A stretch of DNA of 64,000 nt from NCBI RefSeq assembly GCF_016464625.1, contig NZ_JAEAGO010000001.1, positions 310,001 to 374,000 of the forward strand. Direction: 5' to 3'. Below are positions 32,501 through 40,927 of the stretch, in pieces. The stretch comes from Penaeicola halotolerans (GTDB taxonomy: Bacteria > Bacteroidota > Bacteroidia > Cytophagales > Cyclobacteriaceae). Under the pieces are notes generated by a model. It was given only the letters and a program-made list of their open reading frames with translations, had not been told where the DNA came from and ran no database searches. A program made the translations under genes and the position numbers. The number at the start of each line of letters is the position of its first letter. Position 1 is the stretch's first letter.

Positions 32501-33225
32501 GAAAGGACTGTATCTATAGTTTCGGGTTTGAAGAAATCTGCCCTGTCTTGAGAGATTGGTGCAAACTGCTGCGCAGTAGGACCTTCTATGAAGGCAACGT
32601 TATCTTTATAAGCAGATACGATCTTATTAGGATGCGTTTTAGCGGTCTTTTTGATCAGTTGAAAAAGCGTGTCTTGCTTAGTTTCTCCATCTATAATGAA
32701 AGTACCGTTGAAGATCTTGTGTCGGCAGTGCTCAGAATTGACTTGCGAGAAGCCAAACACTTCACTATCAGTCAAAGGTCTTCCAAGTTCTTTACTCACG
32801 CCATTGAGGTAGTCGACTTCTTCTTGGCTTAGCGCTAATCCTTCCTCCTGATTGTAGCTAGCGATATCTGTGACGTGCTTGATAGGCTCAGGCTGTCTAG
32901 AGATGCTAAAGATCTCTTGGTCTAGGCTAGTGTAAAGCTGCTCTAGCATAGGATCATACTGTGCTTCACCACTTACTTCAAAAAACTCTTCAATTCGCTC
33001 TATCCCAGTGATTCCCATATTTTGGGTGATCTCTACAGCATTGGTACTCCATGGAGTGATCATTTCTTTTCTTGGCCCGATATAGGTTTTGGAGATGCTG
33101 TCTTGATTTACGAGAGTCGCTTCACCAAATAACCACACCAATTTATCGATGTCTGCACTTTGTAGAGGAGTAGTCGTACCCACTGCAAAGACCTTGTTTT
33201 GGGGAGCTGAAAAGAATAAAATCAT
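29539..33225 (-). CDS. purL: Phosphoribosylformylglycinamidine synthase (single-chain PurL)
   Basis: A protein of about 1228 residues converting FGAR, Gln and ATP to FGAM in purine synthesis. The single long chain carries all parts: N-terminal linker domain, FGAM synthase halves (FSQVNSEHCRHKIFNG, LKAETHNFPTTVEPFNGAATG, SIHDHGAGGHLNCLSEL, VPTGKDSLSMTQKYPDG) and a C-terminal glutaminase with the nucleophile Cys in LSLGVCNGCQLMIELG and PHIERSLFPWNW. The start at 33225 (MILFFSAPQNKVFAV) lies downstream of a TACCTTTG box; the longer open frame to 33282 runs through that promoter and is not used. Confidence 0.96.
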   Translation of the reverse strand: MILFFSAPQNKVFAVGTTTPLQSADIDKLVWLFGEATLVNQDSISKTYIGPRKEMITPWSTNAVEITQNMGITGIERIEEFFEVSGEAQYDPMLEQLYTSLDQEIFSISRQPEPIKHVTDIASYNQEEGLALSQEEVDYLNGVSKELGRPLTDSEVFGFSQVNSEHCRHKIFNGTFIIDGETKQDTLFQLIKKTAKTHPNKIVSAYKDNVAFIEGPTAQQFAPISQDRADFFKPETIDTVLSLKAETHNFPTTVEPFNGAATGSGGEIRDRLAGGTASIPLAGTAVYMTSYPRSGGARTWEKNYKERPWLYQTPMDILIKASNGASDFGNKFGQPLICGSVLTFEHAENQKQYGFDKVIMLAGGVGFTRKSYSKKKEPAKGDQIVVMGGDNYRIGMGGSAVSSVNTGVFSNAIELNAIQRSNPEMQKRVANVIRAMAENKENPIISIHDHGAGGHLNCLSELVENTGGTIDIKKLPVGDPTLSDKEIIGNESQERMGLVVKKQDLAQLEKIAKRERAPFYVVGETTGDMSFTFLGKNAAESPVKWELKHMFGSSPVTILEDKTRTANFAPITYDAAEIKNYITQILQLEAVACKDWLTNKVDRSVTGRVAKQQTVGALQLPLNNVAAMSIDYLGEKGIATAIGHAPVAALISPAAGSRLAIAEALTNLVWAPLTHGLQGVSLSANWMWPAKNEGENARLYEAVQAVSDFSIALGINVPTGKDSLSMTQKYPDGQTVYSPGTVIISSVGECADVKQIVSPALKNKIGSKIYYLNLSKSAFELGGSSFAQVCNQLGTQAPDVADASYFAKAFMATQSLIKNGKIAAGHDISSGGLITALLEMCFPSPGLGLQVKLDRLREKDLIKALFNENPGILIQIEDEDYVRAVLDNLSIEYISLAEVIQQPEVRISDIGLNLSVAEMRDTWYQSSYQLDKKQSGESFATARFENYKQQVLSFEFDRNFEGTYASLGLDPHRQTTGKAKAAIIREKGVNGDREMAYALYLAGFEVKDIHMTDLISGAEDLSDVQMIVFVGGFSNSDVLGSAKGWAGAFLYNEKAKKALDNFYARKDTLSLGVCNGCQLMIELGLITPDHAQKPKMLHNASHKFESNFLNVIVPENQSIMLGSLSGQRLGVWVAHGEGKFHLPLAKDQYHYAMQYAYEAYPGNPNGSDHATAGIYSEDGRHLAMMPHIERSLFPWNWAHYPEDRNTDEVSPWIEAFVNARKWVDSQLG

Positions 33226-33264
33226 AGCGGAGAAGAGATTGTAATGGTTTTGATAATGATGCGA

Positions 33265-33272
33265 CAAAGGTA
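33265..33272 (-). promoter_or_regulatory. Promoter -7 box of purL
   Basis: TACCTTTG on the minus strand, followed by TCGC, 39 nt upstream of the chosen ATG. It fixes the purL start at 33225. Confidence 0.55.
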
Positions 33273-33315
33273 GTAAAATCAAAAAAATATCAGCGGTTTA
33301 CTCTGAAATTTGATC

Positions 33316-34119
33316 TTAAGCTTTTTTCAGGTGTTTAGCGAGTGCTGAAAGTAGATTATTATGCCCGCAGTCTAGGATATGAAGCTGGTATTGATGCAAT
33401 TTAGATAGCAATCTGTCCATATTTTTTTCAGAGATGATTTGATCATATTTGCCCAGATACATGGTCAAGTCGATATGCTTAGAGTTGATCAATTGTGCGA
33501 TATGTGCCATATCAAAGGAAAGCAACCTAAAACTAACCCAAGTATCATACACCTGCTGACGCTTACGTGGCGTGTCCATTTGAAATTTAGCAAATTTCAA
33601 GAGGCTTTTGTCCATCAGTCGTAAGCTTCTTAAGGTCTTTAGTAGTGCATAGTATGGCTTAGGTTGATGAATGATATTTTCAAATATTTTTCTAAAAAAT
33701 AGCGGGTAAGTAGCCAAACTGTACCAAAAACTCGTCTTGATACCGTCAGGAGCAATCAGGGTAATCTCATTGACATGATCTGCGAAATTTTCTAAAGTGG
33801 CTAAGACAAATTTTCCTCCCATACTAAATCCTACGAGGCTAAATCTCGTAATGTCTTCTTGGATCACAAAGGCTTTGATGATGGCTTGCCAATCAGCTTT
33901 AGTGAGCGGTCGTTCTTTGCCATTTGGCCAAAAACTCTCACCATGAAAGTAGATATCAAAGGTATAAATGGTATAATTATCCGACCAGATTTTGATGAGT
34001 TCATCGAAGTATGATTTGTTTTGACCAAAGCCATGGAAGGCTAAAAGTACTTGGCTGCCAGTGCCTGATTTTTCATAGTGAAGTTTTGAGTCTTGGTAGT
34101 ACAAGATGCCTTCATTCAT
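33316..34119 (-). CDS. Alpha/beta hydrolase
   Basis: A 267-residue alpha/beta-hydrolase. The oxyanion region is LAFHGFGQNKSYFDEL, the nucleophile elbow is LVGFSMGGKFVLA (Ser in G-F-S-M-G), the Asp is in the late loop MYLGKYDQII and the catalytic His in ILDCGHNNLL. No signal peptide. Substrate unknown; MenH-like, lipase-like and esterase-like members share this pattern. It lies upstream of purL on the same strand, about 90 nt away. Confidence 0.85.
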   Translation of the reverse strand: MNEGILYYQDSKLHYEKSGTGSQVLLAFHGFGQNKSYFDELIKIWSDNYTIYTFDIYFHGESFWPNGKERPLTKADWQAIIKAFVIQEDITRFSLVGFSMGGKFVLATLENFADHVNEITLIAPDGIKTSFWYSLATYPLFFRKIFENIIHQPKPYYALLKTLRSLRLMDKSLLKFAKFQMDTPRKRQQVYDTWVSFRLLSFDMAHIAQLINSKHIDLTMYLGKYDQIISEKNMDRLLSKLHQYQLHILDCGHNNLLSALAKHLKKA

Positions 34120-34269
34120 GAGAATAGATTTTTATATGGTTTAAAACCTAAACACAAAATAATCATGTGTTTTAATAAATTAGCATTAGGATTTTTCGCT
34201 ATGAACCTTTCATTTACTCAATATTAAAATTTTATTTTGAATATTAATAATTAAAAAACTTTGAAAACT

Positions 34270-34299
34270 TTTGAACAATAAAAAGTTTCCATAGTTTTG
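34270..34299 (+). promoter_or_regulatory. Promoter of the TetR-efflux operon
   Basis: TTTG (34270-34273), 18-nt spacer, TAGTTTTG (34292-34299): a very good consensus match. Transcription should start around 34304-34307, just before the proposed TTG start at 34315, so the leader is very short. Confidence 0.7.
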
Positions 34300-34314
34300 T
34301 GTGTCAAAATAGCA

Positions 34315-34926
34315 TTGCATTTGGATACAAGAAAAAAGATACAAGAAACGGCCACTGAGCTCTTTATGACCTATGGCATCCGAACTGTCACAATGGATGA
34401 AATAGCAAAAAGACTTTCTGTCTCTAAGAAAACCATTTATCAGGAATTTAAAGATAAAGATGAGCTAGTCAGTGAAGTGACCAAAGAAATGTTAGAAGAG
34501 GATATCTGTGTATTTCATCAACTAGAAGGTGAGGCGGAAAATATCTTAGAGCATTTCTATAAGGTTTCAAAATATATGAGGACGCGCTTTAATAAAGTGA
34601 ATCCTTCCGTACTTTTTGATTTGGAGCGTTATCATCCTAAGGCGTATCAGCTTTTTAAGGATTTTAAGGAAAAGCACCTCAAAGACACCATCAGAAAGAC
34701 CCTAGAGAAGGGAATCGAACTTGGATACTTTAGAGACGATATCAATCCCGAGATACTTTCAGTGCTGAGAGTCGATCAGATGCAGTTGGCGTTTAACATC
34801 AGCAACTTCCCCATGGAGAAATTCAACTTTGGTGAGGTGCAGGGTCAGATATTTGACCACTTTGTGCATGGGATTTTGACAGACAATGGAAGAAAAATTT
34901 ATGAACAATATATCAAACAAAGCTAA
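34315..34926 (+). CDS. TetR-family transcriptional regulator
   Basis: A protein of about 204 residues with an N-terminal TetR helix-turn-helix (KKIQETATELFMTYGIRTVT, MDEIAKRLSVSKKTIYQEFK) and a helical ligand-binding C-domain. There is no ATG before the HTH; TTG codons at 34315 and 34321 lie just after the predicted transcription start and suit typical N-terminal length, whereas the TTG at 34297 is inside the promoter box. First gene of an efflux operon ending at 40864; it probably senses an exported compound and represses its own promoter. Confidence 0.9.
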   Translation: MHLDTRKKIQETATELFMTYGIRTVTMDEIAKRLSVSKKTIYQEFKDKDELVSEVTKEMLEEDICVFHQLEGEAENILEHFYKVSKYMRTRFNKVNPSVLFDLERYHPKAYQLFKDFKEKHLKDTIRKTLEKGIELGYFRDDINPEILSVLRVDQMQLAFNISNFPMEKFNFGEVQGQIFDHFVHGILTDNGRKIYEQYIKQS

Positions 34927-34927
34927 T

Positions 34928-36283
34928 ATGTTTTCTATCAAAAGCAGATGGGTGCTAGGCGCCTTACTATTTTTTGCTGTGGCTGGTGTACAAGCCCAAC
35001 AAAAGCCAATGACGCTGGAGGAATGTGTGACTTACGCACTTTCCAACAATATCAATGTACAAAACGCACAATTGGAGACACTAGCCTCCAAGGCTACGGT
35101 GGGTGAGACGAGAGCGCAAGGCTTGCCTCAAATCTCAGCTACTATCGATTTTACTAGGAACTTACTCATACCAAGAGTCTTCTTACCAGCAAACATCTTT
35201 GACCCTTCTGCTCCAGAAGGGGAGACTGCTGCTGCTAAGTTTGGGGTGGACTATCAGGGAAATATGGTAGTAAGCGTTAGTCAACTGATTTTTGATGGAT
35301 CTTATTTTGTAGGACTGAGAGCAGCGGCTACTTATAGAGAGTTGGCTGATTGGGATAAAGTTCGCACCGAGATAGAAACGATCGAAACCGTAAGAAAGGC
35401 TTACTACAGTGTTTTAGTAAATGAAGAAAGATTAGAATTACTCAATAAAAATGTCTCTAGACTAGACACGCTTCTTAAGGAAACCAAGGCTATGTATGCC
35501 AATGGCTTTGCAGAGAAAATCGATGTCAGCAGAATTCAAGTACAATACAATAATATCAAAGTAGAAAGAGACAATGTAGCAGAGCTTCAAGGGATCAGTA
35601 TTCAGCTTTTGAAATTGCAAATGGGTATGCCACTAGTGGAAGAGATTCAGTTAGTGGGTAGTTTGTCTGACTTCATAGGTGAGATTGACTATGCGATAGA
35701 CGCTACAGCTGAAGTCAACTACAATGATCGTGTAGAATATAAACTCAATGCTACCAATTTAGAGTTGGCAGACTTGGATTTGAAAAATAATCAGGTACAA
35801 TACATGCCAAAACTCAATGCCTTTGGTAACTGGGGTAGAAATACTGGTACGGATGATTTTTCTAGACTATGGCAAAACGACTCTTGGTTTAGCAACTCAG
35901 CAGTAGGGCTTTCATTAAACATCCCCATTTTTGATGGATTGGCTAAAAGCTATAGAGTGCAGAAGAACAGGATACAGATCAATCAGCTAGAGAATCAAAG
36001 GAGATTTTTGGAAGATAATATCCAGCTAGAAATCAGACAAGCGAGACAAAGTCTGAAAAATAGTCTTGCTAAGTTAGAAGCTCAGAAAGAAAATAGAGAT
36101 CTGGCCAATGAGGTCTTTAGAGTCACTAAAGCCAAGTATCAGCAAGGCGTAGGATCAAACTTTGAGTTAGTCGAGGCGGAGACTTCTCTCAAAGAGGCAG
36201 AGACGAATTATTTCGCAGCGATCTACGATGCACTTATAGCGCAAGTAGAATTAGAAAAAGCACTAGGAACATTAAATCAATAA
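34928..36283 (+). CDS. TolC-family outer membrane efflux protein
   Basis: A protein of about 451 residues with a signal peptide (MFSIKSRWVLGALLFFAVAG, cleavage after VQAQ) followed by the two TolC repeats. The first begins MTLEECVTYALSNNINVQNA, and long alpha-helical barrel segments (VRKAYYSVLVNEERLELLNK, RIQINQLENQRRFLEDNIQL) flank strand-containing parts. ATG 34928 is one base after the tetR stop; in-frame ATGs inside tetR would place residues before the signal peptide. Forms the outer-membrane duct of this tripartite pump. Confidence 0.92.
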   Translation: MFSIKSRWVLGALLFFAVAGVQAQQKPMTLEECVTYALSNNINVQNAQLETLASKATVGETRAQGLPQISATIDFTRNLLIPRVFLPANIFDPSAPEGETAAAKFGVDYQGNMVVSVSQLIFDGSYFVGLRAAATYRELADWDKVRTEIETIETVRKAYYSVLVNEERLELLNKNVSRLDTLLKETKAMYANGFAEKIDVSRIQVQYNNIKVERDNVAELQGISIQLLKLQMGMPLVEEIQLVGSLSDFIGEIDYAIDATAEVNYNDRVEYKLNATNLELADLDLKNNQVQYMPKLNAFGNWGRNTGTDDFSRLWQNDSWFSNSAVGLSLNIPIFDGLAKSYRVQKNRIQINQLENQRRFLEDNIQLEIRQARQSLKNSLAKLEAQKENRDLANEVFRVTKAKYQQGVGSNFELVEAETSLKEAETNYFAAIYDALIAQVELEKALGTLNQ

Positions 36284-36302
36284 AAACACCATCTCACAAA
36301 CC

Positions 36303-37433
36303 ATGAAACGAATCAATATCGCACTCAGCGTAATCGGTACTTTTTTACTTTTCAACTGTGGTGGAAACGACAGCATAGAAGCTAAGAAAGAGGCTCTCAA
36401 GGAGCTGAAAAAAGAAATAGCAGCTAAAAATGCCGAGGTAAGGGCATTGGAAACTGAATTAGCAGAAATAGATCCTGAATTTGCTAGTGATAACAGAAAA
36501 GCCACACTAGTAACCACAAAGCCAGTGCAAAAGAAGGTTTTTTCACACTATGTAGATGTGACTGGTTCTGTAGCGTCCAAACAAAATGTGGCTTTAGGAG
36601 CTGAAAATGGCGGTCGTGTCGTAGAAGTCAATGTGACTGAAGGACAGCAAGTACAAAAAGGACAAGTCCTCGTACGCATGGATGCTGAATCTGTACAGCG
36701 CAATATCGATGAAGTGAAAACTGCCCTAGAACTAGCTACTACGATCTACGAAAAACAAAAAAATCTTTGGGATCAAGAAATCGGAACAGAAGTACAGTTC
36801 TTAGAAGCTAAAAATAGAAAAGAATCCCTTGAGAGGCAGCTTGCTTCATTACAAACACAGTTGTCTAAATCTGTCATCAGAGCACCTTTCTCTGGGATAG
36901 TGGAGATGGTGTATGCAAAGCTAGGAGAGACATTACAGCCTACTATGACAGTGGTACAACTAGTGGGGAGTACTAATATGTATCTTGAGGGAGATGTATC
37001 GGAGCGATTCATCGGGACACTTCAAAAAGGAGATTCAGTAGAGGTTAATTTCCCTTCACTCAATAAGAATTTGATCACACGCATCAGTGCGCTTGGTGCT
37101 GTCATCAATGAAAACAATAGAACTTTCAGAGTGGAGGCGGCACTTCCTGATGATATCAACTTGCTGAAGCCAAACCTGATCGCAGTGATGAAGATCAAAG
37201 ATTATGAAAATAAAAATGCGATCACTGTCCCTACTAATTTGATCCAAAGAGATAATAGAGGGGATTATATCTATATCATCAAAGAAGAAAAAGCCAATAA
37301 GGTATACCTTAAAAGAGGAAAAACTTATCAAGCTGAGACGGAGATCCTAGAGGGACTTCAAGGTGATGAGACGATCATAGACAAAGGCTTCCGAGAGGTA
37401 GGAAATGGATTTACAGTTGAAGTTGTTAAATAA
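36303..37433 (+). CDS. RND efflux membrane-fusion (adaptor) lipoprotein
   Basis: A 376-residue HlyD/AcrA-type adaptor. A lipoprotein signal with lipobox LFNC (Cys19) is followed by an unusual coiled-coil leader (EAKKEALKELKKEIAAKNAE to about residue 58), then a lipoyl/barrel-sandwich domain (GGRVVEVNVTEGQQVQKGQV), an alpha-hairpin, and SVIRAPFSGIVEMVYAKLGE, then beta-barrel and membrane-proximal domains. It links the TolC-like duct with the RND pump encoded next. Confidence 0.92.
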   Translation: MKRINIALSVIGTFLLFNCGGNDSIEAKKEALKELKKEIAAKNAEVRALETELAEIDPEFASDNRKATLVTTKPVQKKVFSHYVDVTGSVASKQNVALGAENGGRVVEVNVTEGQQVQKGQVLVRMDAESVQRNIDEVKTALELATTIYEKQKNLWDQEIGTEVQFLEAKNRKESLERQLASLQTQLSKSVIRAPFSGIVEMVYAKLGETLQPTMTVVQLVGSTNMYLEGDVSERFIGTLQKGDSVEVNFPSLNKNLITRISALGAVINENNRTFRVEAALPDDINLLKPNLIAVMKIKDYENKNAITVPTNLIQRDNRGDYIYIIKEEKANKVYLKRGKTYQAETEILEGLQGDETIIDKGFREVGNGFTVEVVK

Positions 37434-37450
37434 TTTAGCTCATTTTTCAA

Positions 37451-40400
37451 ATGTCAGAACAACAAGATAAAAAACAATCATTTAGAGAGTTTGGGCTGAG
37501 CTCCTTGTCTGTGGACAATAAGACCTCGGTCATCATCCTCTCTTTGATTATCACATTTTTGGGGATTGGAGCTTATGTCTCTATGCCAAAGGAGAGTTTT
37601 CCGGAGATTGTCATTCCTCAGGTATATATCGGTACTTCCTATCCTGGCAACTCGCCAGTCGATATGGAGAACCTGATCACGAGGCCTATAGAAAAAGAAC
37701 TCAAAAGTCTAAAAGATGTAAAGGACATCACGTCTACTTCGATACAAGATTACTCTACGATTTTGATCGAGTTTAATCCTAATGTGGATGTAGCCAAGGC
37801 GCTTCAGGACACAAAAGATGCAGTAGACAAAGCGAAAAGTGAGTTGCCTTCTGATTTAGATCAGGAGCCAAATGTCTTTGAGGTGAACCTTTCGGATATT
37901 CCGATCATGTTTATCAACCTTTCAGGAGATTATGCCCTTGAAGAGCTGAAAGAGTATGCGGAGTATTTACAAGATGAAATCGAAAAGCTCCCAGAGATCT
38001 CGGATGCTGAGATCAAAGGTGCTCCAGAGCGCGAGATTAGAATTGATGTTGATCTCTATAAGATGGAGGCTATGGGAGTGTCTTTTTCAGATATCTCTGA
38101 TGCCATCGCTGCTGAAAACAGGACTATCTCAGGTGGTAATATCCTAGCTGGAGACTACAGAAGGTCTTTGAGAATTACGGGTGAATTTACAGAGCCTAGA
38201 CAGATCGAAGACGTCATCATCAAGAATGAGAACAGCAAAATAGTCTATGTTAGAGATGTCGCTACAGTACGCGATACCTTTGAAGAAAGAGAAAGCTACT
38301 CACGTGACAGCAAGCTCCCAGTAGTGACAGTCAATGTAGTCAAAAGAAGTGGTGAAAACCTCCTCTATGCAGCGGATCAGATCAATGATATCATCGCAAA
38401 AGCGAAGATGAGTAGGTTTCCTGAGGATCTCAAAGTATCGATCACCAATGATCAGTCTCGTGATACTAGAAACCAAGTAAATAACCTGGAGAATAGCATC
38501 ATCTCAGGGGTAATCCTTGTAGTAGTAGTGTTGATGTTCTTCCTCGGATTTAGAAATGCGCTCTTTGTAGGGGTAGCTATACCGCTAAGTATGTTCATCT
38601 CATTTATGGTGTTGAATGCCTTTGGTGTGACGCTCAACTTGATGGTGCTTTTCTCACTCATACTTGCACTTGGTATGCTCGTAGATAATGGTATCGTGGT
38701 AGTAGAAAACGTCTACAGACTCATGCAGGAGGGTAAATCTGCTGTGGTAGCAGCTAAGCAGGGTGTAGGTGAAGTAGCTTGGCCTATCATTACCTCTACT
38801 GCAACTACACTTGCGGCCTTTTTACCTTTGGCTTTTTGGCAAGATATCATTGGAGAGTTCATGAAGTTCTTACCGATCACACTGATCATTGTATTGTCTT
38901 CTTCTCTATTTGTTGCCTTGGTAATCAACCCTGTGTTGACGGCTATGTATATGAAAGTAGTAGACCCGAATAAGGTAAAGGGAAAGAAAAAGCCATTGAT
39001 CACTGCTGGCGCATTTGCCATTTTTGCTATCATATTTTATGTCATGGGAAGTTTGACCATGGGAAATTTACTGATGCTCGTAGCGATCCTGACAGTATTT
39101 AATACTTTCGTCTTGATCAAAGCACTCAAGTGGTTTCAAAATGTATTTTTGGTCAATCTTGAAAATAGATATTCTCAATTGCTGACTTGGTCTCTTGATA
39201 AAAAGAAACCGTATTATGTATTCTTCGGTACAGTATTGCTATTGTTTCTTTCTTTAGTATTGCTAGTGGTGAGAGCTCCAAAAGTGCTTTTCTTTCCAGA
39301 TAATGAGCCAAACTATGTCAATATATTTATCCAAAAGCCCATCGGTACTGATATAGAGGCGACTAATGACTTCACTATGGAGGTGGAGACTGAGATGATA
39401 GAGATGATGAAGCCTTATGACTTCATGGTAGATGCCATCATCGCGCAAGTAGGGGAAGGGACAGCAGATCCTTCAGAGGGACCTAGCCAAGGAGCCACTC
39501 CTCATAAGTCTAAGATCACGATTAGCTTCGTGGAGTATGAGAAAAGACAGGGTGTAAGTACTGGCAAGATACTAGAAGATATCAGACAGGCTACTGATAA
39601 GTATCCTGGTGTACAGATCACCGCTGAAAAGGAGAGAAACGGTCCTCCTGTAGGTAAGCCGATCAACATAGAAGTGAGTGGTGAGGATTATGAGCAGTTG
39701 ATTACCTTAACAGATCAAATCAGAAACTTGATCAATGAAGAAAATATCCCTGGGATAGAAGAATTGAAGACAGATCTAGAAACAGGTAAGCCAGAGTTGG
39801 TAGTTAATATTGATCGTGAAAATGCCAGAAGATTTGGGCTTTCTACTGGGCAGATTGCTACTGAACTCAGAACAGCCCTATTTGGACAAGAAGTCTCTAA
39901 ATACAAAGAAGGAGAGGATGAATATCCTATCCAGCTACGATTGGCAGATGAGTATCGATATGATGTAGAGTCATTGATCAATAAAAAGATAGCTTTTAGA
40001 GATAAGCTAGGTAATAAAAAAGATATTCCGATATCTTCCGTAGCTACAGTGGATTACTCCAGTTCGTATGGATCTGTCAAAAGAAAGGATTTGGATAGAG
40101 TCATCACGATATATTCTAACGTGAAGGAAGGTTTCAATGCCACTGAGATCAACGATCAGATCAAGACACTTATAGCAGACTTTGATGTTCCTACAGGCTT
40201 CTCGGTCAAGTTTACAGGAGAGCAAGAGGAACAGGCTAAATCTATGGCTTTCTTGGTAAATGCTTTGATTATTGCTGTAGCCATGATATTCTTGATTATA
40301 GTCACACAGTTTAACTCTGTTGTGACGCCATTTATCATCATAGCTTCAGTAGTCTTGAGTACTATTGGCGTATTTCTCGGCTTGGTGATTTTCAATATGG

Positions 40401-40864
40401 AATTTGTGGTGATCATGACGGGTATAGGTATTATTTCTTTAGCGGGTGTGGTGGTCAATAATGCCATCGTTTTGATCGATTATACCAATTTGGTAAGAGA
40501 AAGAAAACGTCAGGAACTAAATACCCCTGAGGATGAGTTACTACCTTATGATGAGATACTTGGTAGTATCATCGAAAGTGGAAGGACGAGATTAAGACCA
40601 GTTCTTTTGACAGCGATCACGACAGTTTTGGGATTGATCCCTCTAGCGATTGGTATGAATATTAATTTCTTTACTTTATTCTCAGATTTTGACCCTCAGT
40701 TTTACGTAGGAGGGGATAATGCTAACTTCTGGGGACCGATGGCGTGGACTGTAATATTTGGTCTAACCTTTGCAACGTTTTTGACGTTAATAGTTGTACC
40801 AGTTATGTATTTGATAGCTGATAAAATAAAATATAAAACAAAAAGCCTAGTAAAGGCTGTTTAA
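37451..40864 (+). CDS. RND-family efflux transporter (AcrB/HAE1 type)
   Basis: A 1137-residue proton-driven exporter with twelve or more membrane helices and two large periplasmic loops. The TM4 element is GMLVDNGIVVVENVYRLM: the first Asp of the AcrB D407/D408 pair is kept and the second is Asn, as in many HAE1-like pumps. Extra hydrophobic helices (LITAGAFAIFAIIFYVMGSL and LLMLVAILTVFNTFVLI) lie in the central cytoplasmic loop, explaining the length above the usual 1040. Last gene of the TetR operon; a terminator follows. Confidence 0.93.
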   Translation: MSEQQDKKQSFREFGLSSLSVDNKTSVIILSLIITFLGIGAYVSMPKESFPEIVIPQVYIGTSYPGNSPVDMENLITRPIEKELKSLKDVKDITSTSIQDYSTILIEFNPNVDVAKALQDTKDAVDKAKSELPSDLDQEPNVFEVNLSDIPIMFINLSGDYALEELKEYAEYLQDEIEKLPEISDAEIKGAPEREIRIDVDLYKMEAMGVSFSDISDAIAAENRTISGGNILAGDYRRSLRITGEFTEPRQIEDVIIKNENSKIVYVRDVATVRDTFEERESYSRDSKLPVVTVNVVKRSGENLLYAADQINDIIAKAKMSRFPEDLKVSITNDQSRDTRNQVNNLENSIISGVILVVVVLMFFLGFRNALFVGVAIPLSMFISFMVLNAFGVTLNLMVLFSLILALGMLVDNGIVVVENVYRLMQEGKSAVVAAKQGVGEVAWPIITSTATTLAAFLPLAFWQDIIGEFMKFLPITLIIVLSSSLFVALVINPVLTAMYMKVVDPNKVKGKKKPLITAGAFAIFAIIFYVMGSLTMGNLLMLVAILTVFNTFVLIKALKWFQNVFLVNLENRYSQLLTWSLDKKKPYYVFFGTVLLLFLSLVLLVVRAPKVLFFPDNEPNYVNIFIQKPIGTDIEATNDFTMEVETEMIEMMKPYDFMVDAIIAQVGEGTADPSEGPSQGATPHKSKITISFVEYEKRQGVSTGKILEDIRQATDKYPGVQITAEKERNGPPVGKPINIEVSGEDYEQLITLTDQIRNLINEENIPGIEELKTDLETGKPELVVNIDRENARRFGLSTGQIATELRTALFGQEVSKYKEGEDEYPIQLRLADEYRYDVESLINKKIAFRDKLGNKKDIPISSVATVDYSSSYGSVKRKDLDRVITIYSNVKEGFNATEINDQIKTLIADFDVPTGFSVKFTGEQEEQAKSMAFLVNALIIAVAMIFLIIVTQFNSVVTPFIIIASVVLSTIGVFLGLVIFNMEFVVIMTGIGIISLAGVVVNNAIVLIDYTNLVRERKRQELNTPEDELLPYDEILGSIIESGRTRLRPVLLTAITTVLGLIPLAIGMNINFFTLFSDFDPQFYVGGDNANFWGPMAWTVIFGLTFATFLTLIVVPVMYLIADKIKYKTKSLVKAV

Positions 40865-40892
40865 GATAAAGGTTGGTGGTTTAAGTGTTTGG

Positions 40893-40927
40893 ACATCCGT
40901 TGAGTTATGCTCTTCGGATGTTTTTTT
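40893..40927 (+). terminator. Terminator of the RND efflux operon
   Basis: ACATCCG (40893-40899), 15-nt loop, CGGATGT (40915-40921) followed by a T run. It abuts the stop of the convergent oxidoreductase gene at 40926. Confidence 0.7.

Noticed and set aside
33226..33282. Longer purL reading frame from 33282
   Set aside because: It crosses the TACCTTTG promoter box, and the added residues are not part of the PurL fold.
37451..40864. Asp-to-Asn in the proton-relay pair of the HAE1-type pump as a defect
   Set aside because: V-D-N in place of V-D-D is common in this wider family, so it is not evidence of loss of function.
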